Positions 39,216-50,449 of a stretch of DNA of 64,000 nucleotides are shown here, piece after piece. Origin of the DNA: Adineta ricciae. Its lineage: Eukaryota > Rotifera > Eurotatoria > Adinetida > Adinetidae. The stretch's first letter is position 1, and each line of letters starts with the position of its first letter. The stretch is from contig CAJNOJ010000160.1 in assembly GCA_905250025.1 (NCBI GenBank), forward strand, positions 1 to 64,000. The letters run 5' to 3'. A program made the translations under genes and the position numbers. The notes beneath the pieces are model-generated. The model searched no databases and had not been told where the DNA came from. It worked only from the letters and a program-made list of their open reading frames with translations.

Positions 39216-42200
39216 ATGAATTTTCTCTGGTATTTTCTTAACTTTTTTCTCCACCATTCTGTCGTTCAACTTCAATATACCGAAAGTTATGAGACTTCGT
39301 TCAACAAAACTGTCGATCTTTTCGAATTCGAGAATCTCTATGTAACGATTTTGGGTGCATTGACAAACAATGAACACATTCAAACTCTCAATGAGCACAC
39401 AAATCGTTTGTATCGAGCGTCGGTTCATCAAGAAATCTACCTTGCATCTCAATCATTCATCCTCGACTCGAATCCACTACTAATCGCGTTGAAATTATGT
39501 GAAATTGGAAACACATCACATGCGAAAGCTATCATTGCCGGCCATGGTTTTGATGGAAATGATTTAACACTAACAGCAATTTCCTACGTCTCAGATTTTT
39601 ATCATGTCCCGGTTTTAACTATTGCATCACGTGAAAATCTCTTTTCTGATAAAGTAAGGAACGAAAATAGACAAATTGAAAATGTTTATCAATGCATTTT
39701 TTAGGCATTGTATAGTTATATCGTTCGGCTGGTTCCACCGTATATGTACGAAGCAGATGCATGGTTTAGTATTCTTCGAAGTTTGAAATATTCCAAAGTG
39801 GTTCTGATTTACAGCCAAGATGAAGAAGGTCGAATGGTGGCATCGAGATTTCAAATGTTGACCGAAGAATCGGACATTCAAGTAAAACTGTTTTTTGTTA
39901 ACATCGATTTGTTCATCGTAGTTTTCAGATCGAACGAACGGAAGAATATGAATCAACTGCGAATTTCACTTCAGTTATATCAAACTTAACGTCCGAAGAT
40001 CGTTTATTATCACGTGTATTTATCATTCACGCCAAGTAAGAAAAAGTCTCAACAATTCTCATTCATAAATTGAACACTTTTCGTTGCTAGACCGGAAGAT
40101 ATCGATGAATGCTTATCTGCTATTGTACATCTACAGCATTTGAAGGGCTTCGTCTGGATCGTAAACGAACGTGCATTATCAACGAATAGTTCATTTATGT
40201 TCGATGGCCTACTAGCTGTTCGATTGCACAGTTCATTCACTGAAGAAAATCTTCTGATTGATGCAACGACAGTTCTGATTGAAACCTTCTACAAATTTAT
40301 CAGTCACACTTTGTTCTGGAACGAGAAAAAACCGGCGATTAATTGTTCAACAATCGAACCTTGGAAATACGGCAAAGAAGTGTACAGGTAAAACCTTGGT
40401 CAGAGATGAGATTTGGTGGAAGAAGTTTGCTTGTAGTAAAATATTGGAAACTGATGTCGTGAATGGAACTACGGGAAATATTCAATTTAATGAAGAAGGC
40501 GACCGAGTTGAATCTTTATATGAAATCATCAATATTCAAAATAAACAGATGAAAGTCGTTGGAACGTATCGGACGAATACGGTAGGAAATATGATAATTT
40601 CTTTCGATCTTCATTTTCTTTTCTAGACTACTTGTCATAAAAGCGTTCTATGTCGACAAATCGTGAGTTTTAGCTGTCAAATGTATCTCGCACGATACTT
40701 CACCATTCATCCCCACCCTCTGTTGTGTGTCAATTTCACTGATTTCGATTTATATGAACAATCTTTCGCTAGATTGATAAAACGGAATTACAACTTGATG
40801 AGAATGATATCGTTTGGCCAAGCGGAGAGCGACGGAAACCAGATGGTATTCGAACTCGACGGAATGTTTCGGTAGGAGAGAAAAACTACTTTTTCTGCTC
40901 GTTAATGACATTTTTTGACGAATTCAGGTTGTCACAATTCATGAAACACCATTCATCATCGCTCGTGCTGGTAACGATTGTGAAGTGAACAAAGAAGTAC
41001 CATGTCCACGTTTGAGAAAGAATGGTATGTGAGAAAAGGAACACTATTACCATCTGATGTTCATTTGTATTCCAGGTTCGGTCGTTGTTGGTCATGATGA
41101 TTTCTGTTGTCGTGGTTATTGTATCGATCTACTGCGAGAATTATCAAAGGAATTAAGTTTTGTTTATACATTACATTTGGTTGCTGACAACAAATATGGA
41201 TCGTTCGAAAAAGTAACGTGAATCGTTCGTTTGAGGTTCTATGTGTTGTCTGTGAGGGGGAAAGGACGTAGAAACTCTTTCGGAAACATTATTAGTGACA
41301 TTTATGTTCATTAAAATGGTAATCTCTCTTTTGTTGATAATAATTTGATTAGCGTGAAGATTGATCGAAGTCGAAAGCTTGAAGAAAATAGGAAAATAGA
41401 AAAAGAAATAAGAAATCAATTCTGTTTCTCTGATATAGGACAAAGACGATAAACACAAACGATGGGATGGAATGATCGGAGAGTTAATAGGTTATGAAGC
41501 AGACATGATCATAGCTCCATTAACAATTAGCCCTGAACGTGCAGAAGACATTGAATTCACTAAACCATTTAAATATCAAGGCATCACAATTCTCGTTAAA
41601 AAGGTAGATTCGTCGATAAAACTATGTCAAGATGTTTATGGCAATGAATTTCACATGTTTAGAGCACGAATACATCGAATTTAGCATCATTTTTGCAGCC
41701 ATTTAAGGAAGCATTATGGATGATGGTGTTATTGTCTGTACACGTTGTTGCTGTCGTTTTGTATTTACTCGATCGATTTTCACCGTTCGGTCGATTTCGA
41801 TTTTCGCCACGACCAGGAGCAGAACGTGGCGATGGGCCAGTTATTGAAGCGAATGCCGAAGATGATGCACTGAATCTTTCCAGAGCGCTGTGGTTTACTT
41901 GGGGTGTTTTACTCAATTCTGGAATTGGCGAAGGTTCGACTAAAGCCTGAGATGACGACCCATAATACATGTATTGATTGTCTTCTTCTTTAGGAACACC
42001 CCGAAGCTTTTCTGCTCGTGTTCTCGGAATGGTCTGGGCGGGTTTTGCAATGATTATGGTCGCGTCTTACACTGCTAATTTAGCTGCTTTTCTTGTGCTC
42101 GATCGACCAGAAACAACTATATCTGGAATAAATGATGCACGAGTATGTGGTTACAGCTGTTTTTCCCTGTGTATTGTTGTTGTTTGTTTGTATTTTTAGC

Positions 42201-43647
42201 TACGGAATCCGCAAGATGGTTTTACTTACGCGACAGTCAAAGGTTCATCAGTTGACATGTATTTCAAACGCCAAGTTGGTATGTCGAAAAGCATTCTCAG
42301 CTCTTCCATGTTGAAATTCGAATATTCATCTTATGTTAGAATTCTCGACGATGTATCGGACGATGGAATCAATTAATTATTTAACTGCAGAAGATGCTAT
42401 TGCAGATTTGAAAGCCGAGTAAGATTATAGCTGCAGAGTTTTACCAAGCAGGACAAGAGTTCGTTTTCTTCAGGAAGCTAAAAGCTTTCATTTGGGACTC
42501 ACCGCGTCTTGAATACGAAGCAGCACAAGACTGTGATCTTATAACAGCTGGGGAATTATTCGGACGATCGAGTTACGGTATCGCGTTGAGGAAACGGGAC
42601 GCATGGATCAATCCATTATCACATATGATCTTATCATTTCATGAAAAAGGTTTCATGGAAAGCCTTGACAATGTATGGATCTTTTCCAAGGGGTAAATTT
42701 CTTATTATTTTTCGCCGAAATAACCATTTCACATTGAAATCTTCAGAATGAAGCAATGCTCAGATCGTTCATCAACGCCAGCAACACTGGGTGTCAGTAA
42801 TATGCTTGGTAAGAACATGTGTTCGATTTCGTTTTGTCAGATTTACTTGATTTTGAAATGTAGGAGTCTTCCTGTTGGTGGCTGGTGGTATATTTGCTGG
42901 ATTTTTTCTTCTGGCAATCGAAATCGCATTCAAACGAAGAAAAGACAAACGAGATAAAGAAGTGGAAGTCTCACGAACTGCTTTGGTGCATTGGAGAAAG
43001 AAAATTGAGGTGGGTGTTTGTCAACATACTCTATCATTACAAAGATAGTCTCTACGAGAACAATCTCTGAGTCAAAAGCATAGCAGATTAATTGACATTT
43101 TTAACCTTTACAACACACACATGTCTATCTACGAGAGAATGTCGCGAAGTGCAGTAATTGTATAGTCTATTAACTGGATAGAGCTTTTAAGTGATACAAA
43201 TGCAGTGCAAATTTTGTTAATAATGAGAATTTCAAATAAAGAAAATGTATGTCATGAGAATATATCAACAGAATCTTTCGAGCATCGGTACTCGTACGTG
43301 ACAGCGATGCAAAAGGTCAATGAACCTTCAAGATTTTACATTTTGTCTCCTACACATTTTCTTTGTTTGTACCACGTTTATTAGTAAACAATAATCTGCT
43401 CGATTTGCTGTACTTCCTATCCGAGAGCATTATGTCGATTGCAGATGAATATAAATTGCCTCATCATGGAAAGATCGATTAATACCCTTTGTTTCATTTC
43501 GTTTAGAAGCGTCGACGATGTTCAACTATGTTTGAACCCGGTAATCAACTTCGATCGCTAACTGATACTGATTTGCATCGTAAGATGTCATCAAATCGAA
43601 CAGATCAATATCGGCCATCGGATAAAACCAATAATACAACGATCTAA
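39216..43647 (+). CDS. GRIN1: NMDA receptor GluN1 subunit
   Basis: Seventeen exons in phase give 935 aa, close to the usual 938: 39216-39653, 39705-39881, 39929-40035, 40091-40387, 40437-40581, 40773-40871, 40928-41024, 41076-41212, 41439-41603, 41663-41933, 41994-42142, 42200-42278, 42340-42418, 42474-42692, 42747-42808, 42864-43009 and 43507-43647. Order: signal peptide ([20 protein letters not shown]), amino-terminal domain, S1 with glycine-site residues in [17 protein letters not shown]1 ([16 protein letters not shown]), pore loop [12 protein letters not shown] with the GluN1 Asn at the selectivity filter, TM3 with [17 protein letters not shown]2 with SSVDMYF and [12 protein letters not shown] (glycine-site Ser and Asp), TM4, and a short basic C-tail (HWRKKIEKRRRCS). 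The obligatory glycine-binding subunit of NMDA channels. Poly(A) signal at 43771-43776. A possible 36-nt extra exon lies at 40627-40662. Confidence 0.96.
40627..40662 (+). other. candidate 36-nt cassette exon in GluN1
   Basis: Within the 191-nt gap 40582-40772, a strong pyrimidine tract with TTCTAG ends at 40626 and a strong donor ATC|GTGAG starts at 40663. The 36 nt between are phase 0, open and encode [12 protein letters not shown] with two Cys. Skipping or inclusion both keep the frame. Confidence 0.5.
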
Positions 43648-44504
43648 TCTATTTTTATCGACATATCTTATTTCTCAACTAATCTTAGTCGACTTTTATT
43701 TTCATTGTCTGATAGTTTGGCTAAATCTTCTTCGTATCCGTACTGTAAATCTATTTCTCTAGCATATCTAAATAAAACAAAACTAATCATTCGATATTTT
43801 GTCATCTTGCCTTATGAAAATAAATACGGCATCAGTCAGCCATGTGACAATCGAGAACAAACAAGCCGATAGAAAGATATACTACGAAATAAATAATAAA
43901 CATCAGCGCTACTAACATTCAGATAAAGAATGAGGATTATTGACAGCATATCCTTCTTCTCGGCCTTTTCCTCTCTCTCTCTCTCTATGTCCGCTATTCT
44001 TCTGCTCTTCATCAAGAACGAAGAAATAATATAAATCTATACGTAATATCTTACGCTACAAGTAAGCAACCGAACAATTCTATATCTATCTATCTCTCTG
44101 TACATCTATGCATTATCATCATTATCATCATGATCATCATCGATTGCTGGTTTACGTTCTTTATATGTGAGAGAGAGAGTATAAGTAGAACGATGCCATT
44201 CTAGTCAAACTAACCAAGAGAGAATTGTCATAATAGATCGAGATAGGATATATACATCCATCATCAACGAGCATACTTGAAGGAGAACGTTGACGATGAT
44301 GACCGTGAATTGTATCACTTTACCGTCCAAGAGATTTCCATTTTGACTTCTCTTGATTATAATGATAAGAATTCATTCATTGTGATTATCAAATATCCAG
44401 AAAGAAAATTCTTGTTTCCTTTTGCTTTTCTCCACGGTGAGTGAAAAGATTTGCGCTTCTTATCAGATAAGACAATCATTATTTAGGTTCTTCCTTTTCT
44501 TTCA
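43648..44504. other. intergenic region
   Basis: GluN1 3' UTR with AATAAA at 43771-43776, a CT run at about 43972-43987 and ATC/TCA-rich repeats near 44105-44145. Nothing coding. Confidence 0.5.
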
Positions 44505-45120
44505 ATGATAACCGAAACTCGACAAAGTCGTACACGTCTCCTTCAATATTATGAACGGCGTACTCGTCGTCGACATCATACTCTCGATAATGCAACTTTA
44601 GATAAATTTAACTTTATCTGTGTACCATTACGTCTCGATGAGGTAAAAGCTCTAAAGACTTGAAATTGAATGTGTTTTAATCGACTTATTTGGTAGAGAC
44701 GTCTTGAACCATCATCATCTCAAACCAATTTACATGTGACATCATCGAAAGACTTTACAGTTTGTAAACCAGTTGAGCTATCCTCTCCTACACGCCGTGT
44801 TCGTTTTCAATTCGATAAAAATGATAAACACGAGCAAAACGATGATCGTTCAACGAAGAAATACTCAACACATCGTGTCGAATTTCAAATTCCTATACAA
44901 AAAGGTAGTGTCTTCTAGAAGCAAACCGCGCATTTCTGCTTTCCGTTTCTCATCAGAAGTCAATCCTTGGTTAAATGTCGATTGTTCCTCCTCATCAGCT
45001 AAGACACGTTCAATAACAACACAAAAAATCGACATCAACCACAACGGTCCAATCCACCCACCGAGCATGACATCATACACTGATCTGGTAATAGTATCTG
45101 CGAATGTTGTTTTTACTTGA
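44505..45120 (+). CDS. small basic protein with two RVxF (PP1-docking) motifs
   Basis: Three exons in phase give 169 aa: 44505-44642, 44697-44904 and 44957-45120. The 52-nt second intron (GTAGT...TTTCTCATCAG) restores the frame that would otherwise end in a stop at 44918. The protein is hydrophilic: an Arg-rich N-terminus (YYERRTRRRHH), then TRRVRFQF (RVRF at residues 80-83) and HRVEFQI (RVEF at 106-109), then a Ser/Pro tail ending VIVSANVVFT. Both motifs fit the consensus [RK]x(0,1)[VI]x[FW] for protein phosphatase 1 catalytic-subunit docking; Arg-rich flanks are typical. No fold is visible. I infer a PP1 regulator, but the name is not known to me. Confidence 0.65.
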
Positions 45121-46351
45121 TTTAAATGTATATACTGCTGAAAGTATTATCTCTTCAAATTCAATTAGACACAGCTATGAAAGGCAATGATGATATTCGA
45201 ACTGTCTGTTCCTAGTTTATATATTTGTTAATAGAATGCTATCTAGAGGCGATATGATACTGTTTGATTATCTAGTAGTATTATTCAACACATACATCTT
45301 GAGAAATATGATTGACGTTTTGTTTATTGTCAAAAATAGTATTCTCTCGCTCGCATTGATTCAATATAATTAATGATGTTGTTACGACGAAGTTTCTAAG
45401 AATCTTCCGAGTGGTCGATTTTGACTGAACTTCTATTGACTTAGAGAGGGAAAAGCCGAATGAGCATTGGGTGAAGAGGGTTCAAAATAAGATTCTTCGT
45501 TAGCCGTCTTTTTCTTGTTCTTCTTCTTCTTCTTCTTTCGTTCGTTCGTTCGTTTGCATGTTTAGTTGCGAGAACAGCATAAGCACGCAAGTCATCGCTA
45601 TAGATCCTTTACTTCCGTCGGCAAGTAATTCTTTACTAGTCCTCCCTTCATCTCTCATTTTTCACAGTCGGTTGGTGCACCATCACACTCGACGGCAAGG
45701 CGAAGGAAGGCCTATCTCTCCAAAGCAAAAATAACAACACCGAATGTGCGGACGTTCTTTATTCGTCTTCTCTTTTGCTTTCTTCTTCCCGGTATTAGTA
45801 ATAGTGGCCTATCAACATTTTTTTTGTTGGTAATATATGTGTCTGCCTTAGAAATCAAAAGGACAAACGAGAGATTGTGTTTTTCTCCTGCTATTCACTG
45901 ACTATCAATTGATCAAAGCAAGTTTGATCATTACATTCAAGACCGTTGACATTTTGATTCCATTCCACATTGACAGCATGATCGCATCATAGACACAACT
46001 GTTGATTTATGGATAAACTACACAAAATATCATTACAAAATGCTGTTTGTCGTTGCCGGCAGGTAGTAAAACAATAGAAATAGTTATGTTTTTTCGCAAT
46101 TAAGCTCTCTACATAGGTATAGATACATTGCAAAATGTTCCTTTTCTTATTCTTCTTGCTCTCTCTCTCTCTCGCTCGATGCCATGTTCTCTTCCACCTG
46201 CATGCGACTCTTTCGTTGTTTATTTGCTTAATAATTTCATGTCAAGACAAGCAATAAAAAGAAGTGATTTCTTTTTTCTTCTCCTCATTTCGATGTTTTT
46301 ATATAAAACCTTGAGTGTTACCGTTGCCAGCGACTGAAGATCCGTTCACTC
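45121..46351. other. intergenic region with CTT/CGTT repeats
   Basis: No coding chain. It contains a CTT run and (TTCG)n tract at about 45513-45555 and the upstream region of the SORBS-type gene. Confidence 0.5.
45536..45555. repeat. (TTCG)n tetranucleotide repeat
   Basis: Four successive TTCG units following a CTT tract. Confidence 0.75.
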
Positions 46352-48159
46352 ATGAAGTCTATCCGAGCATCAGGCCAGGTAAAAACTCTTACTCTTCATT
46401 TCGACTATTCCACATACAAACTCACTCATTGCAAGCATAACAACATTGTTATTACTTATTTGATCTATTGTCTTCCCTCAAACTGATTATTGTATAATAA
46501 CTATCCGAAGATAGACAAGAACATATGTTCAGTGAACAAATGGTACAACGAGCTAATCGATTGACATTGTTTCTTTGTGCATTAGAAGACAGGAAGAGCA
46601 GGCAGCGAGCAGTCGAAGACGACTTGTATTGATTTGAGGAGAACATAAGGTATTAATTTATTATGTTTTGTTTTTCAGCCATCAACGGACGATTCGGACA
46701 AGACAAGAAGTCAGTGGTATAAAGAAATGTACTGCCAAATTCACAAACCACCGGAACACAGGAAAGGTAATTAGGAAAATCCCGAATAAAAATCGTTTTG
46801 TTTTTTTCTCGGGATAAACATTTCGAAAAACGATCGGAAACATTCGTCAAACTCTTCAGATGATTTAGATGTCATTCTTGTGAAATTACCTCTGACACAT
46901 TCTCGTTATCGAGATTATCGTCAGCGACGAGGTTTGTTCCTGATCCAATTTTTTTTTCTGGATTTTCTACATCAATGGGCATGTCGCTTCCCATTATGCT
47001 CCCTCTGCTTTAATGCTACGAAAATGTTGAGTAAACTCGATCAACGTTCTCTCGTCTAGCGTCACTTCTTGTGATAGATTTGCATTAATTTTAATGACTT
47101 TTCGACATGACTCAGACCGAGTTGAATGGTTTATTGAAAACGTGAATTGGCGTAAATCTTTGTATAAATATTGTACGCAAACACGTTTTCTTCTGACGCA
47201 TTGTTTAATTGCCTTTTTTCTTTCTCTTTATTTTATTCTCATGACCCATCGTTGTCTTTATATGTATCTATGGCTTTCATTGTTTAGAGTGCATGTCGTT
47301 ATTTTCCTTTTTTTTCTCTTATGTTTCATTCGCTTGTCCGTATAGTTTCGAAATCGAACATGACGGAGATCATCGAGAGTTTCCGTTTGTTTTCATAGAC
47401 GGACCAGCAAATCCGTATAAACCAACATATACGTTTCCGGATGAATACGATGGTGATTTAGAACGTATGGAAGATTATATTCGCAAATCAGCTGTGCCAA
47501 AGCTCAACAACGGCTCGAGTAAGAAGTTCTACGTGTACATGGCAATCAATCTTGATTATTTCGCTGTAGGAAATTTCTCCTCGTCACCTGTACGAACGCC
47601 AACGGCAACGGTTAAGTAAGAGATAACTAACAATAACATATATGTACATGTAGACACAGCTGAGATGATTGTTTTAGTGATTATCCAGCAAATGGAAAAC
47701 GAAATCCAGAGAAGATAACGCGTTTCAGTGATCAATTAACTACTTCAAATACTTCTCCAACGATCGAACGAGCCAAACCTGTGAGTTATGATTAAAAAAA
47801 GATATTTACACACCGTCGACAGCACATATGTTCATTAACTCTTCTAGATAAATGTTACGATAGCATCGCCCGTAACGGTCAATTCACGATCAAACACAAC
47901 TCATGCGTAAGTTCATCTGGTCGAGAAATATTAACAACCTTTCGGATTCTTACTCTCAGAACTCAACCACCACCGCTATCTTCTTCGTCAACAGATGATG
48001 AACAAAAATCCATTTACAAACGCGTGCTTCGCGGTGGAGATATACCACCAGTGGGTCTACAGAAACGACTTCCTAAGAATCGAGGTAAGCATATGGTTGT
48101 TGTTTTTTATCGTAATGTGAATAAGAATCTCGGCACCAGCTGTAATTGAAAAGAAATAG
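46352..48159 (+). CDS. SoHo-domain protein, N-terminal part of a SORBS/CAP adaptor
   Basis: Ten exons in phase give 252 aa: 46352-46378, 46679-46766, 46860-46931, 47116-47161, 47346-47518, 47570-47615, 47678-47780, 47848-47906, 47960-48084 and 48140-48159. SQWYKEMYCQIHK matches the core of the sorbin-homology domain (WYKxMFKxIH). NPYKPTYTFPDEY resembles the next SoHo block, and IYKRVLRGGDIPP is the kind of motif found between SoHo and the SH3 part in animal SORBS proteins (recalled family knowledge). The 46-nt exon 47116-47161 is the least certain. The last exon adds six codons and a stop. The donor at 48084 leaves phase 1, and a phase 1 acceptor exists at 50465, so a longer form may join the 1008-codon frame. 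SoHo domains bind flotillin in lipid rafts (known of vertebrate CAP). Confidence 0.65.
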
Positions 48160-48221
48160 AAACAGACGAAGAAAAAAAGAAAGAAATCTAGACGCGAATC
48201 ACTTCATTTCATACGTTCATA

Positions 48222-48653
48222 ATGACAGTTTCATCTTCGTCTATACAACGTCCTTTAATATTATCGAATCACTCCTCGTCACCATCGGCGTTGAGATTAT
48301 TTGCTTATTATGCCGTACATTGGGAACAAAATCAAAGTAGTCAATTGAAAGGTTTAATCAATAACGGTGCGCATATAGAAATCAACTCGTGTTTATATTT
48401 TCAAACTCAATCCCAACCTGTCAATCAGACCGATCTCGACGATGATGACAATGAATGGGAACAAACACGTGAAGATGGTTGTGGATATGTCATTACTTAT
48501 CCTCCTCATATCCATCCAACCGATAATCTTCAAATCTATAATTTCGACCGTAAAAAACATTTTCTTCTCACATCGAACGATGTTTACAAAAAGAGTAAGA
48601 AACCGTTTCCATTTTTGAAGTCTCCTTTTGGAAAAGTTCATCAGATGAAGTAA
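48222..48653 (+). CDS. orphan single-exon protein, 143 aa
   Basis: Open frame of 143 codons with coding-like codon use in its second half: TDLDDDDNEWEQTREDGCGY, then VITYPPHIHPTDNLQIYNFDRKKHF and a basic KKSKKPFPFLKSPFGK tail. AATAAA lies about 75 nt after the stop (48728-48733), which supports a real 3' end. It follows 63 nt after the SoHo stop, so it might also be 3' sequence or an alternative terminal exon of that gene. No family recognised, no TM or signal peptide. Confidence 0.4.
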   Translation: MTVSSSSIQRPLILSNHSSSPSALRLFAYYAVHWEQNQSSQLKGLINNGAHIEINSCLYFQTQSQPVNQTDLDDDDNEWEQTREDGCGYVITYPPHIHPTDNLQIYNFDRKKHFLLTSNDVYKKSKKPFPFLKSPFGKVHQMK

Positions 48654-50449
48654 AACAACAGAAAAGATCAAAGAGGTCCGTCAAAGTTCTCTCGTTCTTA
48701 TCAGTCTATTTCATTGAGAAAGTGTCGAATAAATGCACTTAACCTTTCCATTAGTTACTCGTTTGCTTTCTCTTTGTTACATCGTGATCTGCTTACATCA
48801 TATTCAAGAGACTTTCAATTTCATCAATACACGCACTCGACAATTTCTTTTCTCAAACTCGAGATGCTCGTCTAGTGTCCGATGAAACCATTGAACAGTA
48901 ACATAAAAGAATATGCATACGCATACACATATTTATATTTATATACATACACTCGTCGTTTTTTTTATGATTATGAGGAAAAGAATTAGTATATGTCAAC
49001 CTTGAGAGATAGTGAGAAGGCTCTCGTTCGGCCTCCTTCCATTGAAACATCTGTCTTGTATCGTTTGATATCCATAAATATAATGTGTGATTAGACACGA
49101 GGATAGAAGAGAAGTGTGTGTATAAATATAAGAGAGGAAAATGTTGCATATTGATGGACAGATTGCATAAATAAATCTGTCCTCGACAAGAAACAGTACG
49201 ACAGCACGGTAAATCAAAAATCAATAAGAACGAGTGCTACTACTTGATTTTTCGAGACCAATTATCTCTGCTGAATAATACTTACACCTGTCATTTGTTT
49301 TTCTTCATGAAACCATGATACAATCAATTGATTTTTGTTTCGCTCACTCTCCTTCGAAGTAATTAATTACACATCATAGTCGAGCTTGATTTCAACGTGT
49401 GTAAATCTTGTTCTTCTCCCCCTTGTGCTTGGTAAATATTAAATTTCATCTCTTTTTTGTATTCAATCGGCTTAGACTCTTACAATTTTGCGTCATATTT
49501 TACGATGTGAGAGTAATATTAAACGAGAAGAAATGTCCGTACGTTTTACTCCTCTATCACTGTGACGGCTGAGTAGAAAGTGAAAGATCGCAGAATGTGT
49601 ACATATGTATGCGAGATACGCTGATGACAAATCGGTCGATGTGTGAGTACACAGAGACAGTACATCAACATCACTGGCATACATAAAAAAAGGAACACTT
49701 ATTGACACATATTTACATGAAGCAAGGCGTCGATAAGCAAAGAAGAGAAGAAAATCTAAAGAGAAATACTTCCACAATCAATGTGTATACACGACACGAC
49801 GATTGTACATTTCTTTTGCTTTCTTCCTCGTCTCTCCCCTCCTCTGTTTTTTTGGGCCATTTTTTCATCTTTACTCTTTTTTCTCTTCTCTCAACGGTAC
49901 ACTGCGACGGTGATCATGGTGAGAAAGTCTGTATGGCTTTTTTTTTCTATGTACAAAAGAGAGAGAAAGAGAGAGAAAGAAAAAGAGAGCTGAAAAGTAA
50001 TTAATGAAAAGAAGACAAAGAAGAAATAGTTAAAACAACTACCCGTCATCTACTCGTAGCATACCTGTACAATTAGACTGAGAGCAGGAACGATTATACT
50101 CGTAGTCAATTCAGTGTATCGATATACATACGTGTATACACACACACCTATCTATCCGCTTATGATACTTCACTTGTAGATATATAGACACAAACATTTC
50201 GTTTCGTTTTTTTTCTCTTTTCGTTTCTCTTTCATCACTATCATTCCTACGATTCAGTAGAAAAAAAAAACTAGGCGACAAACGTCCAGGTAGTACGCTT
50301 CTATATAACATATACGCTGGACCATCATCATATTACGAAGATTCGGATGAGCGCTTGTCGTCTATAATAATTGCGCGATCAACCGTATTGACACAAGAAA
50401 AAAACGGGAACAACTATTTTTACTTAATATCTATTCTTTCAATCGAAAA
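48654..50449. other. intergenic or intronic region
   Basis: About 1.8 kb of AT-rich, repeat-rich DNA with GA tracts at about 49958-49988. If the SORBS region is one gene this is mostly intron; otherwise it is intergenic. No further exon is convincing. Confidence 0.45.

Noticed and set aside
44905-44918. 14-nt GTAG...CTAG micro-intron
   Set aside because: Too short and does not restore the coding frame; the 52-nt intron 44905-44956 does.
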